From Amaranthus tricolor (lineage: Eukaryota; Streptophyta; Magnoliopsida; Caryophyllales; Amaranthaceae), in the NCBI RefSeq assembly GCF_026212465.1, contig NC_080056.1, positions 21,284,554 to 21,348,553 on the forward strand: a DNA stretch of 64,000 bases. The letters run 5' to 3'. The notes under the pieces were generated by a model. That model saw only the letters and a list, made by a program, of their open reading frames with translations. It was not told where the DNA came from and made no database searches. The translations under genes were made by a program, and so were the position numbers. Each line of letters opens with the position of its first letter. The stretch's first letter is position 1. Of the stretch, positions 34,110 through 44,415 are shown one piece after another.

Positions 34110-35638
34110 CTTGAACCCAAGAATCATGAAGAAGCTCTAAAGGATTCCGAATGGATCATAGCCATGCAAGATGAATTGAATGAATTTGAAAGAAATGAAG
34201 TATGGCATTTGGAACCCAAACCAAAACACAAAAAGGTAATTGAGTTGAAATGGGTATTTCGGAACAAACTAGATGAGCATGGAATAATTGTAAGAAACAA
34301 AGCAAGTCTCGTCATCAAAGGAATCAATCAACAAGAAGGCATTGATTATACCGAGACATTTGCTCCAGTAGCAAGGTTAGAGGCTATTAGAATTTTAATT
34401 TTCTTTGCTACATTCATGAACTTTATGTTATATCAAATGGATATGAAATGTGCATTCTTAAATGGTTTTCTTGATGAAGAAGTTTTTGTTGAACAACCCC
34501 CAGGCTTTGAAAATACCTCTTGTCTTGATCATGTCTACAAGCTTGATAAAGCTCTTTATGGCTTGAAACAAGCTCCTAGGCAATGGTATGAAAGACTATC
34601 AAAGTTCTTAATTCAAAATGACTTTGTTAGAGGTAAAATTGACAAAACCTTATTCTTTAAAAATAAAGGTTCTGATATTTAAGTTGTTCAAATATATGTT
34701 AATGATATTATTTTTGGTGTCACAAATGAATTGCTATGTGAAGAATTTTCTAATCTTATGAGCACTGAATTTTAAATGAGCATGATGGGAGAATTAAATT
34801 TTTTCCTTGGTTTGCAAATTAAACAAACTGCAAATGGTATCTTTATTCATCAACAAAAATATATAAAAGAACTTCTAAAGAAATATGGTCTAAATAACGC
34901 TAAAACCATCCAGACACCTATGGCTACAAATGTTAGATTAGATGAAGACTTAAAAGGGACTAATGTTGATTAAACCATGTATCGAGGCATGATTGGTTCT
35001 TAATTATATCTAACTGCAAGTAGACCTGATATTTCATTTAGTGTTGGCTTATGTGCCAGATTTCAATCTAACCCCAAAAAATCACATTATACTGCAGTAA
35101 AAAGAATTTTAAGATATTTGAACGGAATAAATGACTTGTCCCTATTTTACCCTAAAAGTGATGTCTATGATTTGAAAGGTTTTAGTGATGCAGATTATGC
35201 AGGAGATCTTGTGAATAGAAAAAGTACATCAGGTTTGGTACAATTTCTTGGCTCATGTTTAGTGTCATGGTGTTCTAAGAAACAAAACACTGTTGCATTA
35301 TCCACTGCCGAAGCTGAATACGAAGCAACAGCAGCTTGCTGTTCCCAAATGCTTTGGAAAAAACAACAGCTAAGAAATTTTGGTATTAAGTTTGAATGCG
35401 ATTCCTATTTATTGTGATAATACCAGTGCCATATGCATATAAAAAGATCCAGTGCATCATTCTAGGGTTAAACACATACATATAAGACATCATTTTCTTA
35501 AGGACAACGTTAAAAATAAAAATATAATAGTCGAGCATGTTAACACAAATGAGCAAGTTGCAGATATCATGACTAAACCACTTCAGGGGACAATATGAAA
35601 AGATGAGATTGGAACTTGGCATGATTAAGCTGCATTGA
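34110..35638 (+). pseudogene. Copia pol fragment C: reverse transcriptase and RNase H
   Basis: Closely related to pol A (17-1542) and starting right after the hAT end. Blocks seen are [58 protein letters not shown] and ALSTAEAEY. The catalytic motif reads YVND instead of YVDD (near 34696), which by itself would abolish polymerase activity. Stops occur near 34680, 34773, 34971 and 35002, and a frameshift lies near 35395-35420. The end is TGA at 35636-35638. Unlike A, the segment before the catalytic motif is complete. Confidence 0.9.
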
Positions 35639-36140
35639 AGTAAGTGACAAGCATGATCCTTAAAGGCAAAATGAAAATTGAAAAGGTCATTCAACCACAA
35701 AAATCTTGATTGAAAAATCAATTATAGAGAGGATCAGGTACGCACTATTTAAAGTATATACTATGAATGCTCTCATGTTTGCGTGATTAATTTGATCAGA
35801 CTATTGTAGCATAAAATTTCTATTTATTTCATTTTCATAAAATTATTTCATATTCTTCAAATTTTATACTTTTATATATCCCAGCAATTTTTTTTTAAGT
35901 AGGAGTCGAATCATCGCAATTCTTCACTAAATCCACCCAGTTCCTTTTCACACAATAAGTTCACATACCTAAAGTAAATATGATATAATGAAGCACCTAA
36001 ACACACGTCCCCTCACAATGAATATATATACACCTTCTCACGTCAACCCTAACCACTTGATCTTCAATTACAATCAACACTCAACCCTAACAATCATCTT
36101 CATCCTTTGACTTTCCTCTTCATCAACTCACAAAATCACC
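35639..36140 (+). other. pol to envelope-position spacer of element C
   Basis: Counterpart of 1543-2062. It keeps the hairpin TTGATT-gaaa-AATCAA (35706-35721), the following GTACGCACTATTTAAA block (about 35739) and a TATA run (TATATATA, 36023-36030) about 110 bp before the ATG at 36141. Confidence 0.6.
36023..36030 (+). promoter_or_regulatory. Possible internal TATA box upstream of envelope-position gene C
   Basis: TATATATA followed by a C/T/A-rich leader, as in element A. A promoter role is inferred only. Confidence 0.35.
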
Positions 36141-37754
36141 ATGAGAACTAAAAACCGTACACCCAAAATGAAACAACCCAAACCACTGAAAATCGTTCAC
36201 CCATCACCTTAAATCACTACACCAGAGTCATCTTTAAGGAAACAACAGGGAACCCCTGGTTGCCTCTGAATGCATGCAAGTAACAAAAGAAAGAGAAACT
36301 CCACTTCAAGGAAATCATCTTCAAATTCCGCCAAGAAAGCAAAAGTTACTGTTCACTTGAACGCTGAAGAGTTATCAAAGGAAATGATAGTTGGGTATGG
36401 CCTCGACAAACAATGGTATGAATCCACCTCTTTCCCTCAGTTACACGCAATCTTACAAACTCAGTTCTGGGAAACATTGATGGCAGAGCACTGCTGCAAT
36501 CCAATGTACCCAGAGTTGATTCGTGAGTTTGTTTTAAACTTTTCTGTTCACAATGGTGTCTGTACTAGTTCTATTAAGAACGTTAAGATTGAATTCAATG
36601 GTCAGATTTTGGGAGAGTGGTTAGGTGTGCCTGCCACAGGTTTTGATGTTTATTATGTTGGGTCTAAAATATTTTTCTCTGTGATTGATGAAAAGAATGT
36701 TTGGAAGTTTTTAGGGATCAATGAAAAGCGAGGAAAAGTGAGCCACAATATACTGTACCCAGTACACAAGTTACTATATAACATTGCTCGTAGATTCATT
36801 TTGCCGCAAAATTCTAAACGCAGTGAAGTAAATCTGCGAGATGCAACCCTTATTTATTGTATGGCCAACAATATTAAAATCAATTTTCCTTCATTAATGA
36901 TTTCTTATTTAAGTGGATTTATATCAAAAAGATGTGTGATAGGGTATGGAGGTTTGTTAACTTGGACTTTTAGAAAGCTGGGTGTTCCCTTGGAAGGTCA
37001 AAACTTTCCCATGGGTCCTAATAATATGATAGGTGCTAAGTGTTTGAGTAACTTACACCTTAAACTGAATGAGAATAGGATCCTGGAGAATGTTGCTGAA
37101 CAAATTAATGTCCATTCTGACGACAAGGAGGAACAAGAGGAGGAAAGGTCTAAAAAGGAGGAACAGGAACCTGTTCCCTCTGCCATTGAGAAGGTAGAAG
37201 GGTGTTCTAAGGAATAGGTGGAAGTAACCAGTAAGGGGGAAGTTGTAAGGGAAGCTGTGGAAAAAGAAAAGGAGGATATTGGCGTCAGTAAGGAGGAGGT
37301 CTCTATGCCCATTGTGAAGCAGTCTGGCTCAACTCCAAGGAAGAGTAGAAGGCTTGCTAACAAAGGGAAACGACCTGTAGTTATTCTTGATGATGAGTCT
37401 ATGTCCTTTAAAGCTGCTGAACCTAGTAATCCTCCCTCACCGAAGCCAACCACTCCATCATCCCATAATTTCCCATCACCACCACCATCATCTATACCAA
37501 CCTCACCACCACCTGTCCACATCTCAAGGAACCAAGGCTTCGACCAAACCACAGTTCCTACAGCCCCTCTATATTCAATACTTCAGAAGATTGATGAATT
37601 ACAGTCTCGCTTATTTGCATTCCAAGATGAAGTTCGTGTTTCCTTGGCCTTTGTTACAGACCAGATGAGTCAAACGGAAGCTCGTCTTGGTGCAAAACTT
37701 GATACTTTTGAGGTGGAAACTAAATATATTGATGAAGAAGCTCCTACATCTTGA
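36141..37754 (+). pseudogene. Envelope-position gene of Sirevirus-like element C (nearly intact)
   Basis: Best preserved of the three. The ATG at 36141 gives the same N-terminus as element A but meets TAA near 36210 and a frame break before 36270. From 36270 the frame is open for 315 codons to a single TAG at 37215-37217, then open again in the same frame to TGA at 37752-37754. Regions: Lys/Ser-rich N-terminus; globular domain with LGEWLGVPA and FDVYYVGSK (putative plant transposon protein type, from memory); acidic Glu-rich part (37110-37290); basic RKSRRLANKGKR patch (about 37340); Pro-rich linker (37430-37520); C-terminal heptad-like segment (about 37580-37700). No membrane segment is evident, so envelope function is not shown. 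The protein may instead act in the nucleus. Confidence 0.78.
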
Positions 37755-38800
37755 ATCCTCCTACTGCTTTTAATATTTTAATTGTCCTAACCATCATTCA
37801 CTCAAACATTATTCTACTTATGTCTTTCTTGGTACCAGCTGGGGTACATCATTTGTAATTGATAATTTGTTGAACATCTTTTTCCTTATGCTACATACTA
37901 TCTAACAATTAATTCCTGCTTACTATGCTTACATTCCTTGGTAACTACTTTAGATCATTGCATTTGAATCTCTCTTTGACTATGTCTATATGATTAGTGC
38001 TGTGGCTTGATTGTCCTACTTCTTTTTGAATGATGTCAAAAGGTGGAATATTTGGCACAAACTTAAATGATGCTTGAGTATGCTTGGTTGTTATCAGTAT
38101 TTATTTGCTTGAGTATGCTTGGTTGTTATCAGTATCTATTTTGTTGTTGCACATTAGGATTGTGGCTATGTTCTATGATCTGAGGATTGTGGCTATGTTT
38201 TGTGATCTGAATGCTATGCTCTATCAATCTGAATGCTATGCTCTATTAAGTCATACATAATCTGATGCTCTGATTTATAATATAATTGAGATGAATTGGA
38301 TTATATGCTCTGATATATGTGATGATTTATATGAATTATGCTTTGATCAGTAATAAGTTTAGCAAGTTTATCATTGATTATAATTGAGATGAATTGGATT
38401 ATACGCTCTGATATATGTGATGATTTATAGGAATTAAACTCTGATCAGTAATAATTTTAGCAAGTTTAGCATTGATTAATTGCAACTACTCTGATCTATA
38501 TGTTTTATTTGCTCTGATATTACTTTATATTATCATTTTAATTACTTATGATCTAATTTTTATGCTCTGATACTCAGTAATATGTTAGAGTTCTGCTTAT
38601 GTTAGGACTAAGAATTTGTGTAAGTTTTGTTATGTTTAATTCTTTTGTTGAGTAAGCTGTTTTTAATGTATGCTCCGTAAATTATATTGTAACGAATTAA
38701 TTTACTAAGTTATGTAGAGTTGTTTTAATCTCTGACATGCTCTATAATATTGATTTTACTCTAATTTTGTTTAAGTTTGTTTAAAAAATTTGTCATCATC
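37755..38800 (+). other. 3' noncoding region of element C
   Basis: T-rich noncoding DNA matching 3658-4433 of element A. It contains the accessory purine tract (AAAAGGTGGAAT near 38038) and local tandem duplications: CTTGAGTATGCTTGGTTGTTATCAG near 38069 and 38109 (landmark), and an approximately 115-bp repeat around 38285 and 38385 sharing GAGATGAATTGGATTATA. Confidence 0.6.
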
Positions 38801-38812
38801 AAAAAGGGGGAA
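38801..38812 (+). promoter_or_regulatory. Polypurine tract of element C
   Basis: AAAAAGGGGGAA lies two bases before TGTTGG of the LTR and is identical to the tract of element A. Confidence 0.8.
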
Positions 38813-38814
38813 TT

Positions 38815-40220
38815 TGTTGGACCTCTTGAGTTTTGATGATGACTACACTTTATTTAAGCAAAAATGTGTATAGAGATTGTGTGTAGGTCAATATCCGATG
38901 TTGACTATGATCGTAGATAGCACCTTTAACTTGGTCGATGGAAATGTACATGTCAAAAGGATCCAAAAGATGTTAGGAGAGTACATCGCTTGGGATGTAA
39001 AATGGAGACAGGAGGTATACTGTTCTCAAGTTTGATGTTCTAACAAAACTGGAGATTGGAGGCAGCACATTGTTCCTTTGTCGAAGTCAACTGAAAATAT
39101 GTCTACTAAATTTTTGTTTTTAATTATATTTTAATTTTTAGTTGATGTGTTAAATAAAGTTAATTTGTTGCATTTACAATTTATTTAAGTTAATTGGCAA
39201 AGCATTTTCAAAAATATCTAATGTTTTTAATTAACCTTTATTTTTGGATTTATATTTAGTAAATAAATTGAATTTACTAAATAAAGGAACAACAGTCGTT
39301 TTCTGTGGGAGTTTAGAATAACTATTTCCTAAAAATTAGTAAATAGGTAACCATCCCTATTATTAGTAATTAGTAACCGTCCCTATTATAATTAAGTTCA
39401 ACCGTATCTATTTTTTGTTTAAAGTTCCAACAGTTATAATTGGAAAAAAGAACTGCAGCTAAATTTAGTACAAGGGAATTGCTGCTTAAGGGAACAGAAG
39501 CTATTATTAGTAAATGGGAACAGCGGTTATTGTTAGAAAAACCGTGCACTTGAATTGGTCAAGTCAAATGCCTATTTTTAGAGAATAACCGATTGTTGAC
39601 TTGGATTTTAGGATCCACGTTACTTCCTTTATTATTTGGGTTAAGGGAATAATGGTTGGGATATTCCATTTTCTTATGAAGTTTATTTCTATAAATAGCA
39701 ATCCAATTTCGGCTGTTCCTAAGCATCCAACGTATGAGCTTTCTCCTATTTTCATGCGATATTTTTGGAATTTTTTACAAGAAATATTTTGTTTTAAAAT
39801 TGCCAATCAACTTATAATATTTTCTTGTGCAACTTATTGATTTTATTTTAGAGAATTTTTATTCCTTTTTGTAAGGGATTTTAGGTGAGTCTAAGGGGAA
39901 ATAGATAGCTTTGAGTGAAGCTAGTGTGGAGTTTAGCTTTTAGTGAAGCTAAGTTTGTTGCTTTGAGTGAAGCAATTTGAGAGAGAAGTTGGCCTAGCGA
40001 TTTGCTTCGAGTGAAGTAAGGTGTTTAATATAATTGTAACTGATTGCCTTAAACATAGTGGAGAATTTAGAAATCCCGTGGGGTCATGGTTTTTCCTTCT
40101 AATTAGGCCTAGAAGGTTTCAAAGTAAGAATCGTGTTGTCTCCTTCATTATTTTGCTCTAAGTTTAAGCTTTATTTATTTTAATTAATTCCGCAAAAATA
40201 AGGAAAAAACGCTTAAAACA
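38815..40220 (+). repeat. 3' LTR of element C
   Basis: Starts TGTTGGACC and is similar to LTR A over that LTR's whole preserved length, then about 400 bp more. The TATA box is at 39690-39697. The distal part has several copies of GCTTTGAGTGAAGC or close variants (about 39912-40015). It ends in CA near 40220, where satellite sequence begins. The exact last base is uncertain because LTR end and satellite share AAAACATGGTT. Confidence 0.8.
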
Positions 40221-40815
40221 TGGTTCAAACATCAAGTGAAATTACATGAAATTACATCAAGTGGTTTTTTAAACAATAGTCATATGCATGAAATTACATG
40301 CTAAGTTATGTTTTTGGAGTTTTTTAAACGTTTTTGGTACTTTCGAACATCAAGTGGTTCAAACTTTGCTTGTTTTGCATGAAAATTTGTACACAACACT
40401 ATTTGGTATATATATTATTGTGTTGAAATGGATACAATAGAAAACAATAGTGATATGCTTGAAATTACATGCTAAGTTGCGTTTTTTAATGTTTTTAAAG
40501 TTTTGTTTGGCACTTTCTCGCATAAAGTTGTTAAAACATGGTTTGTTTTGCAAGAAACTTGTAACAAAACACTATTTGGTATATATTACTATGTTGAAAT
40601 TGTTAAAATCAAAATCAATAGTCATATGATGAAATTACGTTGTAGGTTACGTTCTTGGGGTTTTTTAAGTATTTTTGGCGCTTTCTCGCATAAAGTAATT
40701 GAAACATGGTTTGTTTTCCATGAAACATTCCACATAACACTAATTGTTACATATTATTCTATTGAAATGATTAGAATCCAAAACATATACTCATATGCTT
40801 GAAATTACGTGCTAA
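40221..40815 (+). repeat. Satellite remnant between element C and the solo LTR
   Basis: About 3.5 monomers of the 169-bp satellite in + orientation. The first monomer is scrambled, with GAAATTACAT duplicated near 40239-40255. The last breaks at TACGTGCTAA, the insertion point of the solo LTR. Confidence 0.93.
40811..40815 (+). repeat. Target duplication of the solo LTR, left (gctaa)
   Basis: gctaa precedes the LTR and actaa follows it at 44416-44420; four of five bases match. Satellite sequence continues in phase on the right. Confidence 0.75.
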
Positions 40816-42970
40816 TGTAACACCCCGAGATTTTTTTACGTCATTAATTAATATTTTAATGACTTTTGGGTATTTTATAATTGTATTAAATTAACTTGAA
40901 TAGTTTTAATAAATTCCTTTCATATACGAATTTAAATATTGACATATAAATATTGACATATATTTATATTAAAAAAATACAATCACGATTTCTAAATAAA
41001 GAGGTTCGAATCAAAATAATTATTTTATTGAAATGTGTGAGCACAGGAAGGTGAGTTCTTAGTTGGGCCCCGCAAGAAGATGAACCTAGATAAATAAATA
41101 AATAAATAAGTGTATAAATTAATAAATAGGATGAGTTAGGGTTTTAAGGGGATATCACTCCCTCCCTCACAAGAATCACGCCGTCAGCCCGTCACTCCCT
41201 TCCTTCTCTTCTCTCTTTCTCTCAATCCCTCTCACTCACTGCTGAGTCTCCACAGCCACCAAGGACAGCAGCCGACAACACTTTTCCTTTCCCTGCAACA
41301 GCCGTGACTCACCCCAAGCAGCCGGCAGCGACCGTGATTGACCTAAGTAGCTGGCGGCAGCAGCTGCGTTTCTTGGAGGTTCCCACAGTAGCAGCCGAGT
41401 CTGGCACACCACAGGTTGTCCACCTTCGTGCTCCACCACCACCTATACCCTCACCCTTTTCTAGTTTCTCCATTGTGAGCCATCTCTTTTCTTATCTCCA
41501 ATTAATTTCTAGTTTTATTTGAAGTTTTATGAAGTTTATGAGTGAGGTGTTGATTTTTTGTGTTATTTTCATTGAATCTTTTTGTGGGTAAGAATTTGAT
41601 TGATGAATTAAACATGTTTATGACTTAGGGTTTGAAGTGTGATTGAAATTATGGATTGTGTGTTGATTTGTTTAGTTTCTTTGAATCTTAGTATGGGTAG
41701 TAATTAAATGTTATCTTTGAACACGAAACGATTAGGGCTTGGATTTAGAGATGAAATTACCAATGATGTGTGTGTTATACTATATTTTGGTGATGATTGA
41801 TTAAATAACTTTAAAAGTTGTTTTAAGATTTGCTCGATTGGTTATTATTGTGAATAATTATTAATGGTGATGATGTTAGTTGACTATGAAAGTGATTTCG
41901 ATTGATTAAATTGGGAATAATAGTTACTAATTGTTGTGGTTTGATTGTTGTAAATTACAAATACCCTTATTAGGTTGTTATTGAAGTTATAGAAACATGA
42001 TATTGGTAAGCCAAGAGCATAATGTCAGCTTATCGTCGATGGTTGCTAAAGTTATTTGTCGTATTGTTTTGATTATAGTTCTTAATAGCTTTGGAGAATG
42101 CAACAAATGATATCCCGATATGATAATAAAGATTTGCTTTATCGTTATATTAATATTATATTAAAATTTTAAGATTTAGTTGTGATTAGTTATTTTTGGG
42201 TAACGCGAGCAGATATGCTAAAAATTAGTTAATGTAAAGAAACGATTCACAGATACTTCTACTTTAAATTGATGGAAAGACTTATGCTGTGTTGAGTCAA
42301 TGATTTTGACTTGTATTGAATGAGTTGTGTGCGTGCTAGAGTAATCGGAAACTCATGTTGAATGGGTGATAGCGGTTAATTTGGTATTTAGTTTGGTATA
42401 TCAAAGTAGTTAAGGGAACTTATTAAATCTACTCATAACTTAAATAGGTGCCCATTTTGTAAGAGAAAAGTAGAGCCTTAGTTGGGTGATTTTATGACAT
42501 TTGATCGTGCAGTGATGCTTACAGGTACGTACACGCAGTAATAACCCTTATATGCAATTTTCTTTAAGACATTATTGTTTATTTTAATAGTATGCATTGT
42601 ATCAAAACTATAAAATACTAGTGAGTACACTTTATATGAAGAGCTATCGACTATGAAATCCTTGCGCTTAGAATAGTTTAGAGAATGAGAGTGTTAATAG
42701 AAGGCGGGAACCACCCCCTTATTTATTTAAGAATTAGATTATGCGTTAATTGAAGTTAGAATGACTCCGTTATAGGTGAATTTCATATTCTATTGAGTAG
42801 CTTAGTGGGTTTAGGCGCACTGCTATCCCGGGGCGCTAATTAATAGTTGAGAGTGGAAGTTATTCCCATCTGATAAGGTACTAGATTATGATTAGCTGGC
42901 GTTAATCAACTGGATTATGTCCGGTTGTTTTAGTAGTCCCCTATCTGAGGTTCGACGGGACCACTGTAAG

Positions 42971-43210
42971 GGGGGTATGAGCATGCTTGGGTCATTGGGC
43001 GCCGGGTGGCCGATAACGCCCCTTGACCGAGGTGTTACCATGCGAGCCTTGCAAACCCCAGTATGGTGGCCTCTTCGCTGATTTAGTACCCTAGTGTGTT
43101 AGTTTTTCCCGAAGGTAGGACCCGAGAGGGTCAGCTGGAGGGGGGCATGAGCTCATACTTTTCCATGGGCCCCGGGTGGCCGATAACGCCCTTGGCCGTG
43201 TCACTATGCC
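42971..43210. repeat. GC-rich direct repeat in the solo LTR
   Basis: CCGGGTGGCCGATAACGCCC occurs near 43002 and 43172, each preceded by a GGGGG(T/C)ATGAGC motif near 42971 and 43141, so two copies about 170 bp apart. Base composition is strikingly richer in G and C than anywhere else in the window. Confidence 0.85.
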
Positions 43211-43214
43211 AGGA

Positions 43215-43395
43215 AGTAGAAAAAAGATCCACTGATAGAAAACTATTTAGTGATAGAATGTTTATTCTTTGATCGAAAGTTATCTCATGATAGAAGGTTC
43301 ATTGCTTGGTAGAAAGCTTACGCGTTGGTAGAACGTTTACTCTTTGATAGAATATTTACTCATTGATAGAACATCTACTTATTGATAGAATAGTT
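43215..43395. repeat. Short tandem repeat, unit about 24 bp
   Basis: Around seven degenerate units built on TTGATAGAA plus TTTACTC-like sequence, for example near 43240, 43264, 43289, 43313, 43336, 43360 and 43383. Confidence 0.75.
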
Positions 43396-44415
43396 TATGC
43401 TAGTGAGAAGTGTGCCTAAGTTAAGTTACCTCAAGGATATTACGGACTATGATCACACTTACCTTAAGATAGACAAGCTCTATAAGGTCATGTGTTAGGT
43501 ATTCTGTTAATGCCTTGGTCGAGTTAAACTATGCGTGCTTTGCAAGATTTTATGTTTGAAAAGTGGAGCGTGAAGACCAGCATTCTACGCAAGAGCACAT
43601 GGTTTGGGTTGGAAAGCACGTAATGAAATTAATAAGTATAAGTGGCCGATAAATGGTTACTATCTTTGCTTGCGTTTTATGAAATCATCTTATGTTGTTA
43701 TATGATATAATTCTATCTAGTAGTTGGCCTTGTTATATTTGATGCAAGTTACTGACGTGTACGTGTTTGTGTTTATGTTTGTTTGTTGATGACTTTCTAT
43801 GATTGTCCTGCTATGACACATTCGCCTTTGGTCTAATGTCGAGCAGCAGGGGGATCTTAGACAAGCGTCGCAGGTACTGGAACTTCTTTTGCATTGCATT
43901 GCATTTGAGGAGAGTGATGAGGGCAAAGCATACCCTGTGTCATACCGCTATCTTTCGATTTTGTAGTTTTTTTTATCTTTTGTAAACTTTGGTTGTATAT
44001 GTTTTGTTATGAGGCCTTGCGTCCTCCCTCGTATATTTGTAATTCCGCAGCGTAGTTTATAACTCTGTATGGTTTTAAGGAGTTAAGTCTTTTTAACACG
44101 CAAACGTCGACACTTGAACCACGATCCATGCTTGGCATGTTGATTTGAGAAGCCGGCGACGAATCATTCAGCCGTGACATAGCTTTGATAGGCCGTTGGT
44201 GCTTTTACTTAATTAGTTTCTAAATTAACTTTTGTTTTTCTACAAAGGCGCACAGTTTTAAGGCAGATGCTACAAAAATTTCCACTCACCTTTTTAAAGT
44301 TAATATTTTACGTTTATCTAAATTCTTTTCCTTTTCTTTTATGTAACACCCGAATTTCCTCCCGTCCTTTACGGTTTTGGTTTCGTTAAGGGGTCGAAAA
44401 TTCAAGGGTGTTACA

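Larger units (their letters stand above)
40816..44415 (+). mobile_element. 3.6-kb solo LTR of a gypsy-type retrotransposon
   Basis: Starts TGTAACACCCCG, ends GGGTGTTACA, and is flanked by a near-perfect 5-bp duplication in satellite, with no internal genes. This is what remains after recombination between the two LTRs of one element. Inside are a TATA-like box near 41113, a leader-like C/T-rich region (41150-41460), a GC-rich segment (42940-43210) and a tandem repeat (43215-43395). Size and end sequence resemble Tekay/Del-type LTRs, but it is clearly a different family from the 2,580-bp LTRs at 9733. Lineage is inferred. Open frames here do not resemble known proteins. Confidence 0.75.

Noticed and set aside
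33871..34140. Overlapping open frames on both strands over the GGAACC repeats
   Set aside because: Simple-sequence subterminal repeat of the hAT end. The + strand frame runs into copia pol only by chance across the transposon border.
36998..37552. 184-codon open frame on the minus strand
   Set aside because: Shadow of the envelope-position gene C on the other strand, explained by its biased composition.
41236..41522. Open frames in the C/T-rich part of the solo LTR, on both strands
   Set aside because: Short, overlapping on both strands, without known domain. The region looks like an LTR leader.
42971..43150. 170-bp spacing of the GC-rich repeats, suggestive of the satellite monomer length
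   Set aside because: Sequence has nothing in common with the satellite, so the similar spacing is most likely coincidence.
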